NCBI GenBank assembly: GCA_012729695.1
Contig: JAAYCP010000123.1
Span: 1 to 63,483 of the forward strand
DNA from: Actinomycetales bacterium
GTDB taxonomy: Bacteria > Actinomycetota > Actinomycetes > Actinomycetales > Dermatophilaceae
Reading direction: 5' to 3'
Length of the DNA: 63,483 nt
Position numbers and translations under genes: made by a program
Shown: piece after piece, positions 35,540 through 45,235 of the stretch
Position numbering within the stretch: position 1 is the stretch's first letter
How the letters are laid out: each line of letters opens with the position of its first letter
Notes under the pieces: model-generated
Database searches by the model: none
Told to the model about the DNA's origin: nothing
The model's input: the letters and a program-made list of their open reading frames with translations, nothing else

Positions 35540-37213
35540 ATGACCCCCGAGGACCTGTCTGCAGCCATCCGTGCTGCCCTGAGCGACGCCGTTACCGCGG
35601 GTGAGCTCGGGCGACTGTCGACCCCTGACGCCATCCCGGATGACATCCGCGTAGAGCGTCCGCGCAGCAAGGAGCACGGCGACTGGGCCACGAACATCGC
35701 GATGCAGCTGGCCAAGCCGACCGGTATGCCGCCGCGCCAGGTCGCCGAGGTCCTCGCCGAGCGCCTGGGCCGGGTCGAGGGCATCAAGGCCGTCGACGTC
35801 GCCGGCCCGGGGTTCCTCAACATCACCCTCGATGCGGCGAGTGCCGGTGAGCTGGCCCGCACCATTGTCGAGGCCGGCCCCGCATACGGGCGATCGGACG
35901 CGCTCGCGGGCAAGCGGATCAACCTCGAGTTCGTCTCGGCCAACCCGACCGGACCCATCCACCTCGGCGGCACCCGTTGGGCCGCTGTGGGCGACGCTCT
36001 CGCGAGGATCCTCACCGCAGCCGGCGCCGAGGTCACCCGCGAGTACTACTTCAACGACCACGGCGCTCAGATCGACCGGTTCGCGCGCAGCCTGCTCGCT
36101 GCCGCACGGGGCCGGGAGGCGCCCGAGGACGGGTACGCCGGCGGGTACATCAACGACATCGCCGCTGCCGTCGTCAAGGAGGACCCCTCGATCCTCGACC
36201 TGCCGGATGACGAGGCCCAGGAGCGGTTCCGCGCGCGCGGCGTGGAAATGATGTTCGACCAGATCAAGGCCTCGTTGCACGAGTTCGGCGTCGACTTCGA
36301 CGTCTACTTCCACGAGAACGACCTCCACGAGTCCGGAGCCGTGGCCCGCGCGGTGGAGCGGCTCACCGAGCTCGGGGTGATGTTCGAGGCGGACGGCGCC
36401 CTCTGGCTGCGCTCGACCGACTACGGCGACGACAAGGACCGGGTCGTCATCAAGAGCGACGGGAGCCCCGCATACATCTCCGGGGACCTGGCCTACTACC
36501 TCGACAAGCGGCAGCGCGGCTTCGACACCTCGATCATCATGCTCGGTGCCGACCACCACGGGTACGTGCGCCGGATGATGGCGATGTGCGCCGCCTTCGG
36601 GGACACCCCGGGGGAGAACCTCGAGATCCTCATCGGGCAGATGGTCAACCTCGTCAAGGACGGCCAGCCGGTCCGGATGAGCAAGCGGGCGGGCACCGTC
36701 GTCGTCCTCGAGGACCTCGTCGAGGCCGTCGGGACCGACGCGGCTCGCTACGCCCTCACCCGGAGCTCGACCGACAGCAACATCGACATCGACCTCGACC
36801 TGCTCGTCCGGGCGACGAACGAGAACCCGGTCTACTATGTCCAGTACGCCCACGCCCGGACCCGCAACGTGTCCCGGTTGGCCGAGCTCGACGGTGTCCG
36901 CAAGGAGGACGGCTTCGACGCCTCCCTCCTCACCGATGAGACCGAGGCTGCCCTGCTCGCCGCCCTCGGCGACTTCCCGCGGGTCGTTGCCCAGGCTGCG
37001 CAGCTGCGTGAGCCGCACCGGGTTGCGCGCTACCTCGAGGAGCTCGCCGGGCGCTACCACAAGTGGTACGACACCTGCCGGGTCCGGCCGGTCAACGCGG
37101 ACGAGCCGGTCACCGACCTGCACCGCACCCGGCTGTGGCTCAACGACGCGACCGGCCAGGTCCTCGCCAACGGTCTCGGACTCCTCGGCGTCTCGGCGCC
37201 CGATCGGATGTAA
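35540..37213 (+). CDS. argS: Arginyl-tRNA synthetase
   Basis: The 557-residue class I synthetase starts with the Arg-tRNA synthetase N-terminal (Add-1) domain, then the HIGH-type motif [20 protein letters not shown] near residue 135. It also has [14 protein letters not shown]-type [10 protein letters not shown] and a C-terminal DALR anticodon-binding domain (YVQYAHAR). It charges tRNA-Arg, one gene for which lies just upstream. TAGACT (35527-35532) lies 7 nt before the ATG with no Shine-Dalgarno, suggesting a leaderless transcript. It begins the argS-lysA-hom-thrC-thrB cluster. Confidence 0.96.
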   Translation: MTPEDLSAAIRAALSDAVTAGELGRLSTPDAIPDDIRVERPRSKEHGDWATNIAMQLAKPTGMPPRQVAEVLAERLGRVEGIKAVDVAGPGFLNITLDAASAGELARTIVEAGPAYGRSDALAGKRINLEFVSANPTGPIHLGGTRWAAVGDALARILTAAGAEVTREYYFNDHGAQIDRFARSLLAAARGREAPEDGYAGGYINDIAAAVVKEDPSILDLPDDEAQERFRARGVEMMFDQIKASLHEFGVDFDVYFHENDLHESGAVARAVERLTELGVMFEADGALWLRSTDYGDDKDRVVIKSDGSPAYISGDLAYYLDKRQRGFDTSIIMLGADHHGYVRRMMAMCAAFGDTPGENLEILIGQMVNLVKDGQPVRMSKRAGTVVVLEDLVEAVGTDAARYALTRSSTDSNIDIDLDLLVRATNENPVYYVQYAHARTRNVSRLAELDGVRKEDGFDASLLTDETEAALLAALGDFPRVVAQAAQLREPHRVARYLEELAGRYHKWYDTCRVRPVNADEPVTDLHRTRLWLNDATGQVLANGLGLLGVSAPDRM

Positions 37214-37224
37214 GGCGCACCCCG

Positions 37225-38661
37225 ATGCGCGCACACGAGGCCGGTGCCCTCCACGCCGAGGGTTATGGGGGGCCACCGCTCTATCTGCCCTACCCCGAGG
37301 ACGTCAACGCCCTGCTCCCCCAGCTGTGGGCCAGGACGGTCCATCGGGGGGAGGACGGCGCCCTGCGCGTCGGTGGGCTCGACGTCCGCTCGATCGCTGC
37401 CGAGTTCGGCACCCCTGCCTACGTCCTCGACGAGGAGGACTTCCGCAGCCGTGCCCGCGCCTTCCGCGACGACTACGCAGGTCCGTTCGCCGAGGTATGC
37501 GGTGGTGCCGACGTCTACTACGCCGGCAAGGCGTTCCTGTGCACCGAGGTCGCCCGATGGGTGGCCGATGAAGGCCTCGGGCTCGACGTCACAACCGGTG
37601 GTGAGCTCGCGGTCGCCCAGCGTGCAGGATTTCCCGCCGAGCGAATTGCGTTGCACGGCAACAACAAGAGTCTCGCGGAGATCGAGCAGGCACTCTCCTA
37701 CGGAGTGGGCAAGATCGTCATCGACAGTCTCGATGAGATCGAGCGGATCGATGCCGTCGCTGCCCGGCTCGGCGTCGTCGCGCCGGTGATGATCCGCGTG
37801 ACGGTCGGGGTCGAGGCCCACACCCACGAGTTCATCGCGACCGCCCACGAGGACCAGAAGTTCGGTCTCTCGCTCGCGACCGGGGTGGCGAAGGAAGCGG
37901 CCGGACGCGTTCTCGACCGCACGGGGACGATGCGCCTACTCGGGCTGCACAGCCACATCGGCTCCCAGATCTTCGACACCGGCGGCTTCGAGATCTCGGT
38001 GCGGCGTCTCATCGGCCTGCACGCGGAGCTCGTACGGGAGCACGACATCGAGCTCCCGTCCATGGGCCTCGGGGGTGGCTTCGGGATCGCCTACACCTCG
38101 CAGCACACGCCGCTGAGCCCGGCCGAGCTGGGTGAGCAGATGGCCGACCTCCTCGAGCGGGAGGGCAAGATCATCGGTGACGGGGACGGCAGCTCCATCC
38201 CGAGAATCTCGATCGAGCCCGGTCGGGCCATCGTCGGCCCGGCGGCCTTCACCCTCTACGAGGTGGGCACCGTCAAGCCCGTCACCGTCAACGAGCGGGT
38301 GACCAGGACATACGTCTCCGTCGACGGCGGAATGAGCGACAACATCCGACCGGCTCTGTACGAGGCGGACTACTCCTGCACCCTCGCCAGCCGGCGCAGC
38401 GACGCCCCTCCGATGCTGTCCCGGGTCGTCGGCAAGCACTGCGAGAGTGGCGACATCGTCGTGCTCGACGAGTACCTGCCGGCCGACCTGCGCGCCGGCG
38501 ACCTCATCGCGGTGCCCGGGACCGGCGCATACTGTCGGAGCCTGTCGAGCCAGTACAACCACACACCCCGGCCCCCGGTGGTCGCCGTGCGCGACGGACG
38601 CGCCAGACTGATCGTGCGGCGTGAGACGGTCGAGGACATCCTCGCCCTGGATGTCGGCTGA
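37225..38661 (+). CDS. lysA: Diaminopimelate decarboxylase
   Basis: The 478-residue PLP enzyme makes lysine from meso-diaminopimelate. The PLP lysine is in DVYYAGKAFLC. GLHSHIGSQ, GLGGGFGIAYT, EPGRAIVG and the C-terminal GAYCRSLSSQYN are family signatures. ATG 37225 lies 11 nt after argS; the longer upstream open frame lies within argS and is rejected. The N-terminal about 45 residues before the barrel are usual for actinobacterial LysA. Together with argS and hom it forms the conserved amino-acid block. Confidence 0.95.
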   Translation: MRAHEAGALHAEGYGGPPLYLPYPEDVNALLPQLWARTVHRGEDGALRVGGLDVRSIAAEFGTPAYVLDEEDFRSRARAFRDDYAGPFAEVCGGADVYYAGKAFLCTEVARWVADEGLGLDVTTGGELAVAQRAGFPAERIALHGNNKSLAEIEQALSYGVGKIVIDSLDEIERIDAVAARLGVVAPVMIRVTVGVEAHTHEFIATAHEDQKFGLSLATGVAKEAAGRVLDRTGTMRLLGLHSHIGSQIFDTGGFEISVRRLIGLHAELVREHDIELPSMGLGGGFGIAYTSQHTPLSPAELGEQMADLLEREGKIIGDGDGSSIPRISIEPGRAIVGPAAFTLYEVGTVKPVTVNERVTRTYVSVDGGMSDNIRPALYEADYSCTLASRRSDAPPMLSRVVGKHCESGDIVVLDEYLPADLRAGDLIAVPGTGAYCRSLSSQYNHTPRPPVVAVRDGRARLIVRRETVEDILALDVG

Positions 38662-38667
38662 CCGGCG

Positions 38668-38739
38668 ATGACTGACGAGACAACAGCACACGCAGTCCAG
38701 CCGGGCGAGATGATCAGGCAGAGACGTCACAGGCAGTAG
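38668..38739 (+). other. Possible 23-codon leader ORF upstream of hom
   Basis: ATG 38668 opens a 23-codon frame (starting MTDETTAHAVQPG) that ends just inside the tandem repeats before hom. Three Thr codons occur in the first six codons, two of them the rare ACA in tandem. That hints at an attenuation leader for threonine, but there is no clear Shine-Dalgarno and no terminator/antiterminator hairpin is evident. It is reported only as a candidate. Confidence 0.25.
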
Positions 38740-38775
38740 TACCCAGACCGTAGTACCCAGACAGTAGTACCCAGG
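38734..38775. repeat. Three tandem 14-bp repeats upstream of hom
   Basis: CAGTAGTACCCAGA, CCGTAGTACCCAGA and CAGTAGTACCCAGG lie head to tail, 27 nt before the hom start. They are AT-richer than their surroundings. They do not form hairpins with each other. Confidence 0.85.
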
Positions 38776-38801
38776 CAGAAGAGCACCAAGGAGCACCACA
38801 C

Positions 38802-40133
38802 ATGAGCACGCCATCGGCGGTGACCCCGCTGCGGGTCGCCCTCCTCGGGGGCGGAGTCGTCGGCTCGTCCGTCGCCCGGATGCTCGTCGAGGGTGCCGAC
38901 GACCTCGCCGCCCGCGTGGGCGTCCCCCTCGAGCTGGTCGGGATCGCAGTGCGCCGGGCCGGACGGGACCGTTCGGACCTGCGGGTGGATCCGGAGCTGA
39001 TCACGACCGACGCGGCCGAGCTGGTCACCCGCGCCGACATCGTCGTCGAGGTGATCGGTGGGATCGAGCCGGCGCGCAGCCTGCTCCTGTCGGCCATGGA
39101 GCACGGCGCATCGGTCGTGACGGCGAACAAGGCCCTGCTGGCCGAGGACGGTCCTGCCCTCTACGACGCCGCCCACAAGAACGGTGTGGACATCTACTTC
39201 GAGGCCGCGGTCGCGGGCGCCATCCCGATCCTGCGACCCATCCGCGAGTCCCTCGCCGGTGACGAGGTATCGAAGGTCCTCGGCATCGTCAACGGGACGA
39301 CGAACTACGTCCTGGACAAGATGGACAGCACCGGCATGAGCCTGCACGAGGCGGTCGAGCAGGCGCAGGCTCTCGGGTATGCGGAGGCCGACCCGACCGC
39401 GGACGTGGAGGGATTCGACGCGGCGGCCAAGGCTGCCATCCTCGCCTCCCTTGCCTTCCACTCCCGCGTGAGCATCGCGGACGTCTACCGGGAGGGGATC
39501 ACGCACGTCACCGCCGGCGACATCGCGGCTGCGGCGGCGATGAACCACGTCGTCAAGCTGCTCGCGATCTGTGAGCGCACGACCGACGAGAACGGCGTGA
39601 CCGGTCTGTCGGTGCGGGTCCACCCGGCCATGATCCCAAGGACGCATCCCCTGGCCTCGGTGCGTGAGGCATACAACGCGGTGTTCGTCGAGGCCGACGC
39701 GGCCGGTGAGCTGATGTTCTACGGCAAGGGCGCCGGCGGCGACCCGACTGCGTCGGCCGTCCTCGGTGACGTCGTCGCTGTCGCCCGGCACCGGGTCGGT
39801 GGTGGTCGCGGGCCGGGGGAGAGCTCCTACGCCGACCTGCCGACGCTGCCGATGGGTGCCGCTCGCACCCGCTACCACATCGCCCTCGACGTCGAGGACC
39901 GTCCCGGTGTACTCGCCCAGGTGGCAACGGTTTTCGCCGAGCATGGTGTCTCGATCGAGGCGGTCCGTCAGCACGTCATCGACGACGAGAGCGGCCTGCA
40001 GCAGCAGCGGGCGAGCCTCATCGTCGTGACCCACACGGCCACGGATGCCGCACTCCGGGCGACCGTCGAGCAGCTCGACGGACTCGACACGGTCAACGAG
40101 GTCACCTCCGTCATGCGCGTGGAAGGCTCCTGA
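38802..40133 (+). CDS. hom: Homoserine dehydrogenase with ACT domain
   Basis: The 443-residue enzyme reduces aspartate semialdehyde to homoserine. The NAD(P) loop [15 protein letters not shown] is near the start. [14 protein letters not shown] and [20 protein letters not shown] form the catalytic core, and the C-terminal ACT domain ([21 protein letters not shown]) provides threonine feedback. CAAGGAGC precedes the ATG. The stop overlaps the thrC ATG (TGATG). Three 14-bp repeats lie just upstream. Confidence 0.95.
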   Translation: MSTPSAVTPLRVALLGGGVVGSSVARMLVEGADDLAARVGVPLELVGIAVRRAGRDRSDLRVDPELITTDAAELVTRADIVVEVIGGIEPARSLLLSAMEHGASVVTANKALLAEDGPALYDAAHKNGVDIYFEAAVAGAIPILRPIRESLAGDEVSKVLGIVNGTTNYVLDKMDSTGMSLHEAVEQAQALGYAEADPTADVEGFDAAAKAAILASLAFHSRVSIADVYREGITHVTAGDIAAAAAMNHVVKLLAICERTTDENGVTGLSVRVHPAMIPRTHPLASVREAYNAVFVEADAAGELMFYGKGAGGDPTASAVLGDVVAVARHRVGGGRGPGESSYADLPTLPMGAARTRYHIALDVEDRPGVLAQVATVFAEHGVSIEAVRQHVIDDESGLQQQRASLIVVTHTATDAALRATVEQLDGLDTVNEVTSVMRVEGS

Positions 40134-41236
40134 TGGCTCACCAGTGGCGCGGAGTGATCCGCGAGTATGCCGAGCGGCTGCCCACGCTCGACGGCGCACC
40201 TGTCGTGACGCTGCTCGAGGGTGGGACGCCACTCATCCCCGCAGAGCGTCTCTCCGAGCGCGTCGGGGCACAGGTCTTCGTGAAGTACGAGGGCCTCAAC
40301 CCCACCGGTTCGTTCAAGGACCGCGGTATGACGACCGCGATCTCGATGGCCGCCAAGCACGGGGCGAAGGCCGTCATCTGCGCGTCCACCGGCAACACGA
40401 GCGCGAGCGCTGCGGCGTACGCGACGAAGGCAGGCATGACGTGTGCGGTCCTCGTTCCCGAGGGCAAGATCTCGATGGGCAAGCTGAGCCAGGCCATCGC
40501 CCACGGCGCGGCTCTGCTCCAGGTCGACGGCAACTTCGACGACTGCCTCACCCTGGCCCGCAAGCTCGCTGAGGCGTATCCGGTGGAGCTGGTGAACTCG
40601 GTCAACCCGGCCCGCATCGAGGGTCAGAAGACGGCCTCCTTCGAGGTCATCGACGCTCTCGGGGACGCCCCTGACATCCACTGCCTGCCGGTCGGGAACG
40701 CCGGCAACATCACGGCCTACTGGAAGGGCTATACCGAGGCCGCCGAGTCGGTCACGGGCACGGGGGGCAGCTCCTTGCCGGCCGCCGCCACCCGCCGTCC
40801 CGCGATGTGGGGGTTCCAGGCTGCGGGCGCGGCGCCCATCGTCCTCGGGCACCCCGTCGACACCCCGGACACGATCGCGACCGCCATTCGGATCGGGAAC
40901 CCCGCCTCGTGGCGTCAGGCGGAGGAGGCCAGGGACGACTCCGGGGGCCTCATCGACTCGGTCACCGACGCCGAGATCCTCCAGGCGCACCGGCTGCTCT
41001 CCTCGACCGAGGGCATCTTCGTCGAGCCCGCGTCCGCGGCGAGCATCGCGGGGCTGCTCAAGCACCACGAGGCCGGTCGGGTGCCGTCCGGGGCGACGAT
41101 CGTGTGTACCGTGACTGGTCACGGGCTCAAGGACCCGGATTGGGCCCTCAAGGGTGCGGACGGTTCCGAGGTGACTCCGACCCGGGTATCCGTCGACGCC
41201 TACTCCGCCGCCGTCGCGCTTGGTCTGGACGACTGA
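40133..41236 (+). CDS. thrC: Threonine synthase
   Basis: The 367-residue PLP enzyme converts O-phosphohomoserine to threonine. The PLP lysine is in [14 protein letters not shown], the phosphate-binding loop is [11 protein letters not shown], and [13 protein letters not shown] binds the cofactor. Start ATG 40133 shares a base with the hom stop, giving tight coupling. It is the shorter actinobacterial form. thrB follows 103 nt later. Confidence 0.95.
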   Translation: MAHQWRGVIREYAERLPTLDGAPVVTLLEGGTPLIPAERLSERVGAQVFVKYEGLNPTGSFKDRGMTTAISMAAKHGAKAVICASTGNTSASAAAYATKAGMTCAVLVPEGKISMGKLSQAIAHGAALLQVDGNFDDCLTLARKLAEAYPVELVNSVNPARIEGQKTASFEVIDALGDAPDIHCLPVGNAGNITAYWKGYTEAAESVTGTGGSSLPAAATRRPAMWGFQAAGAAPIVLGHPVDTPDTIATAIRIGNPASWRQAEEARDDSGGLIDSVTDAEILQAHRLLSSTEGIFVEPASAASIAGLLKHHEAGRVPSGATIVCTVTGHGLKDPDWALKGADGSEVTPTRVSVDAYSAAVALGLDD

Positions 41237-41339
41237 GGTCTGGGGCGGCTCACGACACGGCTCGGCTCACCGTCCGGTGACGAGGTCGGTCTCTGAGCAC
41301 CCGAAGACGCACACAGGAACGACACCAAGGAATCGGATG

Positions 41340-42281
41340 ATGAGCGCGGCACCCGGATGGACGGTCCCGGCCGTCACCGTCAGGGTGCCCGCGAGCAGCG
41401 CCAACCTGGGACCCGGCTTCGACTCGATCGGGATCGCTCTTGGCGTCTGGGACGAGTGCACCGTCACGGTCGAGGAGCGCACCGGCGTGCGGATCACCGT
41501 GGAGGGGTCGGGAGCCGGAGAGGTTCCGCTCGACGAGACACACCTCGTGTACCGCGTCATGCAGCACACCTGGTCCGTGCTCGGGGCCGAGGTTCCGGCG
41601 GGCGTCACCCTCACCTGCCGCAACAGCGTCCCGCACGGGCGGGGGATGGGCTCGTCCGCGACGGCGATCGTCACCGGGATCGTGGCGGCCCAGGCCATCT
41701 GGGACATGCGTCGCGGCTTCACCGGTGACATCGACCGCTGCGTCACCAATGACATCGCCGCCACCCTCGAGGGTCACCCGGACAACTCCTCGGCCTCGGT
41801 GTTCGGTGGGCTGACCCTGTCCTGGACCGACGACGCGGATGAGGAGCGCACTCGCACCGTTCAGGCACCGCTGCACGAGGACGTCGACGTCGCAGTCTTC
41901 GTCCCCGCGGTGCAGCTCTCGACCGCCAAGGCACGTTCGGTCCTCCCCACCCAGGTCCGGCTCGGCGATGCCGCCCGGAACTCGGCGCGGGCAGCGCTCC
42001 TCATCCACTCCCTCGGCCACGACCCGTCCCTGCTGCTGCCGGCCACCAGGGAGTGGCTGCACCAGGAACCGCGTCGCCCGGCGTATCCGGCGTCGATGGC
42101 CCTGGTCGACCGGATCCGGGACCGGGGCCACGCCGCGGTGATCAGTGGAGCGGGGCCCTCGGTCCTGGTCCTGACGACGCGCTCCGAGATCGCCGAGGTG
42201 GCGGGTCTGGCCGACGACACCTGGCAGGTGCTCACCCCGGGGATCCCCGATATGGGTGCCGTCGCGACCCGGCACGCGTAA
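41340..42281 (+). CDS. thrB: Homoserine kinase
   Basis: The 313-residue GHMP kinase phosphorylates homoserine before ThrC acts. VRVPASSANLGPGFDSIGIAL is the N-terminal signature and PHGRGMGSSATAI is the ATP-binding loop. ISGAGPSVLVL lies near the C-terminus. AAGGA lies 8 nt before ATG 41340; the adjacent ATG 41337 is equally possible. The order hom-thrC-thrB is the standard actinobacterial arrangement. Confidence 0.94.
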   Translation: MSAAPGWTVPAVTVRVPASSANLGPGFDSIGIALGVWDECTVTVEERTGVRITVEGSGAGEVPLDETHLVYRVMQHTWSVLGAEVPAGVTLTCRNSVPHGRGMGSSATAIVTGIVAAQAIWDMRRGFTGDIDRCVTNDIAATLEGHPDNSSASVFGGLTLSWTDDADEERTRTVQAPLHEDVDVAVFVPAVQLSTAKARSVLPTQVRLGDAARNSARAALLIHSLGHDPSLLLPATREWLHQEPRRPAYPASMALVDRIRDRGHAAVISGAGPSVLVLTTRSEIAEVAGLADDTWQVLTPGIPDMGAVATRHA

Positions 42282-42671
42282 CAGCTCACGCAGCCGCGCT
42301 CGAGATCCAACGTGACCGGCACGGATGAGGCAGGGTCTCGATTCGGACACGCGGTTCGTGCCGCGAAGGCTTCGTCCGGCACCAGCGGGGAAGAGTGATA
42401 GTCTTGGGAGTGCGCGAGACGGCGAGTGATCGCCCCTTCTGATCGCGCGATCACCATGAGTTCATCGGTCACGCCGGTCCTTGGTCCAGCGTGGTCCTCG
42501 GGTCACTCCGTCAGTCTGGAAGCGGCTGGATGCTGACGCGGTAGTGGTGCCCTCACCCCCTTGGGCTCACATCTCATGGTCACGGTCACGTCTGTGACCG
42601 ATACGTCAAACCCTGGCTCTGCACCGCACTCGTGCGAGACAGAGCCCTACACACGGGGAAAGGGTCCCTAA
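42282..42671 (+). promoter_or_regulatory. rho promoter and long structured leader
   Basis: TGATAGTCT (extended -10, TAGTCT at 42399-42404) would start a transcript near 42411, leaving a leader of about 260 nt. The leader contains an 8-bp stem (GTGATCGC 42426-42433 / GCGATCAC 42447-42454) and a perfect palindrome CGGTCAC-GTCT-GTGACCG (42583-42600). No gene is supported in the leader. Rho commonly controls its own leader, so autoregulation here is an inference. Confidence 0.5.
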
Positions 42672-44570
42672 GTGACAGACACACCCACTCTCGAGGCGAC
42701 CAGCGGTGCGGCTCAATCGTCCGCCCCAGCCCGTCGATCCGGCGCGCTCAGCGCGATGAAGGTCGCGGAACTGCAAGGTCTGGCCTCGAGTCTCGGCATC
42801 ACCGGAACCGGTCGGATGCGCAAGTCCGACCTCATCGATGCCATCAAGGCCCGCCAGTCGGGCACCTCCCGCGGCGGCGCCACCGGCGAGTCTGCCCGCA
42901 GCAATCGTCAGGAGCGCTCCGACGCGCCCCAGGAGCGCACCGAGTCCCGCGCCGAGTCCCGCGCCGAGTCGCGCGACAGCGGTGCGAGGGACCGTACCGA
43001 CGAGCGCCGCCAGGGCGAGCCGCAGCGTGAGGCCCGGTCGGAGCGCCAGGAGCGCACGGACCGTCAGGAGCGCACAGCTGCGCGCCAGGACCGGTCCGAT
43101 GACAACCGCCAAGAAGGGCGCCAGGACCGCCAGCGTGGCCAGAACGGCCAGCTGCAGGGCGGTAACCACCAGGGCGGTAACCAGCAGGGCGGAAGCCAGC
43201 AGAACGGTCAGCAGAGTGGCCAGTCCCAGGGCGGCCAGCAGGCCCGGCAGGGCAACGGGATGGACGACGGTGACGGCACGGGCCGGCGTCGTCGCAACCG
43301 CAACCGCAACCGGAACCGCGACAAGCGCCGGGTGACCGGTGGTCAGCAGCAGCCCGAGAACGAGGCGCTGCCGCAGGTCAACGAGGACGACGTGCTCGTC
43401 CCCGTCGCCGGCCTGCTCGAGGTGCTCGACAACTACGCCTTCGTGCGGACCTCCGGTTACCTCCCGGGCCCGAACGACGTGTACGTGCCGATGAGCATGG
43501 TCAAGCGCTACGGCCTGCGCAAGGGTGACGCCGTCACCGGTCAGGTGCGGGCGCCCAGCGAGGACGGCCAGTCCCGTGATCAGGTCGCGGTCGGGAGCAA
43601 GAACAACCGGCAGAAGTACAACCCGCTCGTGCGGCTCGACTCCGTCAACGGGCTGAGTCCCGACGAGGCGCGTCAGCGCCCCGAGTTCAGCAAGCTGACC
43701 CCGCTCTATCCGCAGCACCGGCTGCGGCTCGAGACCGAGCCCAACCAGCTGACCACCCGGGTCATCGACCTCGTCGCGCCCATCGGGAAGGGCCAGCGTG
43801 GTCTCATCGTCGCCCCGGCGAAGGCCGGCAAGACGATGGTCATGCAGGCCATCGCGAACGCGATCACGACAAACAACCCCGAGGTCCACCTCATGGTGGT
43901 CCTGGTCGACGAGCGTCCGGAGGAGGTCACGGACATGCAGCGCGCGGTGCGCGGTGAGGTCATCGCCTCGACCTTCGACCGCCCGGCCGACGACCACACG
44001 ACCGTCGCGGAGCTGGCGATCGAGCGGGCCAAGCGCCTCGTCGAGATGGGCCACGATGTCGTCGTCCTGCTCGACTCGATCACCAAGCTGGGCCGTGCCT
44101 ACAACCTCGCGGCCCCGGCGAGTGGCCGGATCCTCTCCGGTGGTGTCGACAGCGCCGCGCTCTACCCGCCGAAGAAGTTCTTCGGTGCCGCCCGCAACAT
44201 CGAGCACGGCGGATCGCTGACGATCCTGGCCACTGCGCTCGTGGAGACCGGCTCGCGCATGGACGAGGTGATCTTCGAGGAGTTCAAGGGCACCGGCAAC
44301 ATGGAGCTCAAGCTCGACCGGCAGCTGGCGAACCGTCGGATCTTCCCGGCCGTCGACGTCAACAACTCCGGCACCCGCAAGGAGGAGATCCTCCTCGGTG
44401 CCGACGAGCTCAAGATCATGTGGAAGCTCCGGCGAGTGCTTGCCGCCCTGGACCCCCAGGCCGGTATCGAGCTGCTCCTGGACCGCCTCCGCAAGACCCG
44501 GAGCAACGCCGAGTTCCTCCTCCAGGTCCAGCAGACCTCGAACATCAAGCTCGACGACGAGGACGCCTGA
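42672..44570 (+). CDS. rho: Transcription termination factor Rho with long disordered insert
   Basis: The 632-residue hexameric RNA helicase opens with the Rho N-terminal SAP-like helix (MKVAELQGLASSLGITGTGR). A basic, Arg/Gln/Gly/Asn-rich low-complexity region spans about residues 60-230, including short Gln-Gly-Gly-Asn runs and an Asn-Arg alternation. The RNA-binding OB fold follows (ADGLLEVLDNYAF-type, read VAGLLEVLDNYAFVR). Walker A is VAPAKAGKTMVMQAI (about 378) and Walker B HDVVVLLDSITKLGRAYN. Start GTG 42672 is GTG-ACA-GAC. E. coli Rho is 419 residues, so the insert accounts for most of the extra length. Confidence 0.95.
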   Translation: MTDTPTLEATSGAAQSSAPARRSGALSAMKVAELQGLASSLGITGTGRMRKSDLIDAIKARQSGTSRGGATGESARSNRQERSDAPQERTESRAESRAESRDSGARDRTDERRQGEPQREARSERQERTDRQERTAARQDRSDDNRQEGRQDRQRGQNGQLQGGNHQGGNQQGGSQQNGQQSGQSQGGQQARQGNGMDDGDGTGRRRRNRNRNRNRDKRRVTGGQQQPENEALPQVNEDDVLVPVAGLLEVLDNYAFVRTSGYLPGPNDVYVPMSMVKRYGLRKGDAVTGQVRAPSEDGQSRDQVAVGSKNNRQKYNPLVRLDSVNGLSPDEARQRPEFSKLTPLYPQHRLRLETEPNQLTTRVIDLVAPIGKGQRGLIVAPAKAGKTMVMQAIANAITTNNPEVHLMVVLVDERPEEVTDMQRAVRGEVIASTFDRPADDHTTVAELAIERAKRLVEMGHDVVVLLDSITKLGRAYNLAAPASGRILSGGVDSAALYPPKKFFGAARNIEHGGSLTILATALVETGSRMDEVIFEEFKGTGNMELKLDRQLANRRIFPAVDVNNSGTRKEEILLGADELKIMWKLRRVLAALDPQAGIELLLDRLRKTRSNAEFLLQVQQTSNIKLDDEDA

Positions 44571-44597
44571 CCGCCCGACGCGGCACCCAGGTGCACC

Positions 44598-44635
44598 CAG
44601 CGGGGCGGGCTTCAGCGATGAAGTCCGCCCCGCTG
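44598..44635 (+). terminator. Intrinsic terminator after rho
   Basis: A 17-bp stem with one G-U pair (CAGCGGGGCGGGCTTCA / TGAAGTCCGCCCCGCTG) has a GCGA loop, 27 nt after the stop. Confidence 0.85.
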
Positions 44636-44892
44636 TCGTCGCTGGGCACGTGGCACCCGAGGGGCGACCGATCGAGACGGACATCCACCCCGGCGACGTC
44701 GTCGATTGTGGGAATAACTGCGTGCTCTGGCACACTTGACGGTTGGACCGGTTCACGGCACGCGACGCGTACCTGAGTGATCTCGACGAGTGAGGATCAC
44801 AGGCGGGGCGCACCATCGCCGAAGAGCGATGAGCGAGGGTTTGCAGCATGGTGCTGAGCCCGCCGACCCGGAGACCTCCCAAGGAGAACCTC
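44636..44892. other. rho-rpmE intergenic region
   Basis: No gene is supported. GGGAAT at 44710-44715 with CTT 19 nt on (44735-44737) is a weak resemblance to a sigma-R promoter. It is noted because rpmE is a sigma-R target in Streptomyces. Confidence 0.35.
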
Positions 44893-45111
44893 GTGAAGAA
44901 GGACATTCACCCGAACTACGCGGAGACCACGGTCACCTGCACCTGTGGGAACACGTTCACCACGCGTAGCACTGCGCCCAACGGCGTCATCCACGCCGAT
45001 GTCTGCAGCCAGTGCCACCCGTTCTACACCGGCAAGCAGAAGATCCTCGACACCGGTGGTCGCGTCGCGCGCTTCCAGGCCCGCTACGGCAAGAAGGCCG
45101 ACGCCAGCTAG
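44893..45111 (+). CDS. rpmE: 50S ribosomal protein L31 (zinc-binding form)
   Basis: The 72-residue protein contains the zinc ribbon: Cys-Thr-Cys-Gly in VTCTCGNTF and [13 protein letters not shown]. It is therefore the Cys-containing C+ form rather than the zinc-free paralogue. AAGGAGA lies 6 nt before GTG 44893 ([14 protein letters not shown]). prfA follows 124 nt later, a conserved neighbourhood. Confidence 0.95.
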   Translation: MKKDIHPNYAETTVTCTCGNTFTTRSTAPNGVIHADVCSQCHPFYTGKQKILDTGGRVARFQARYGKKADAS

Positions 45112-45235
45112 CTTTCCCGCAGCGCCGGTCCGCCGCACCCTCGTCCCGAGTCGAGTGCGGTGGACCGGCGCTTCGCTTTACTCACGCACCACTCTCACCT
45201 GTTCAGCCCACGTCCGTCACCCGAGGAGCCACCCG

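Noticed and set aside
38734..38775. Tandem repeats considered as a CRISPR start
   Set aside because: The units are only 14 bp, directly adjacent without spacers, and no cas gene is present.
42282..42671. Riboswitch in the rho leader
   Set aside because: Stems are present but do not match any riboswitch core I know; kept only as a structured leader.
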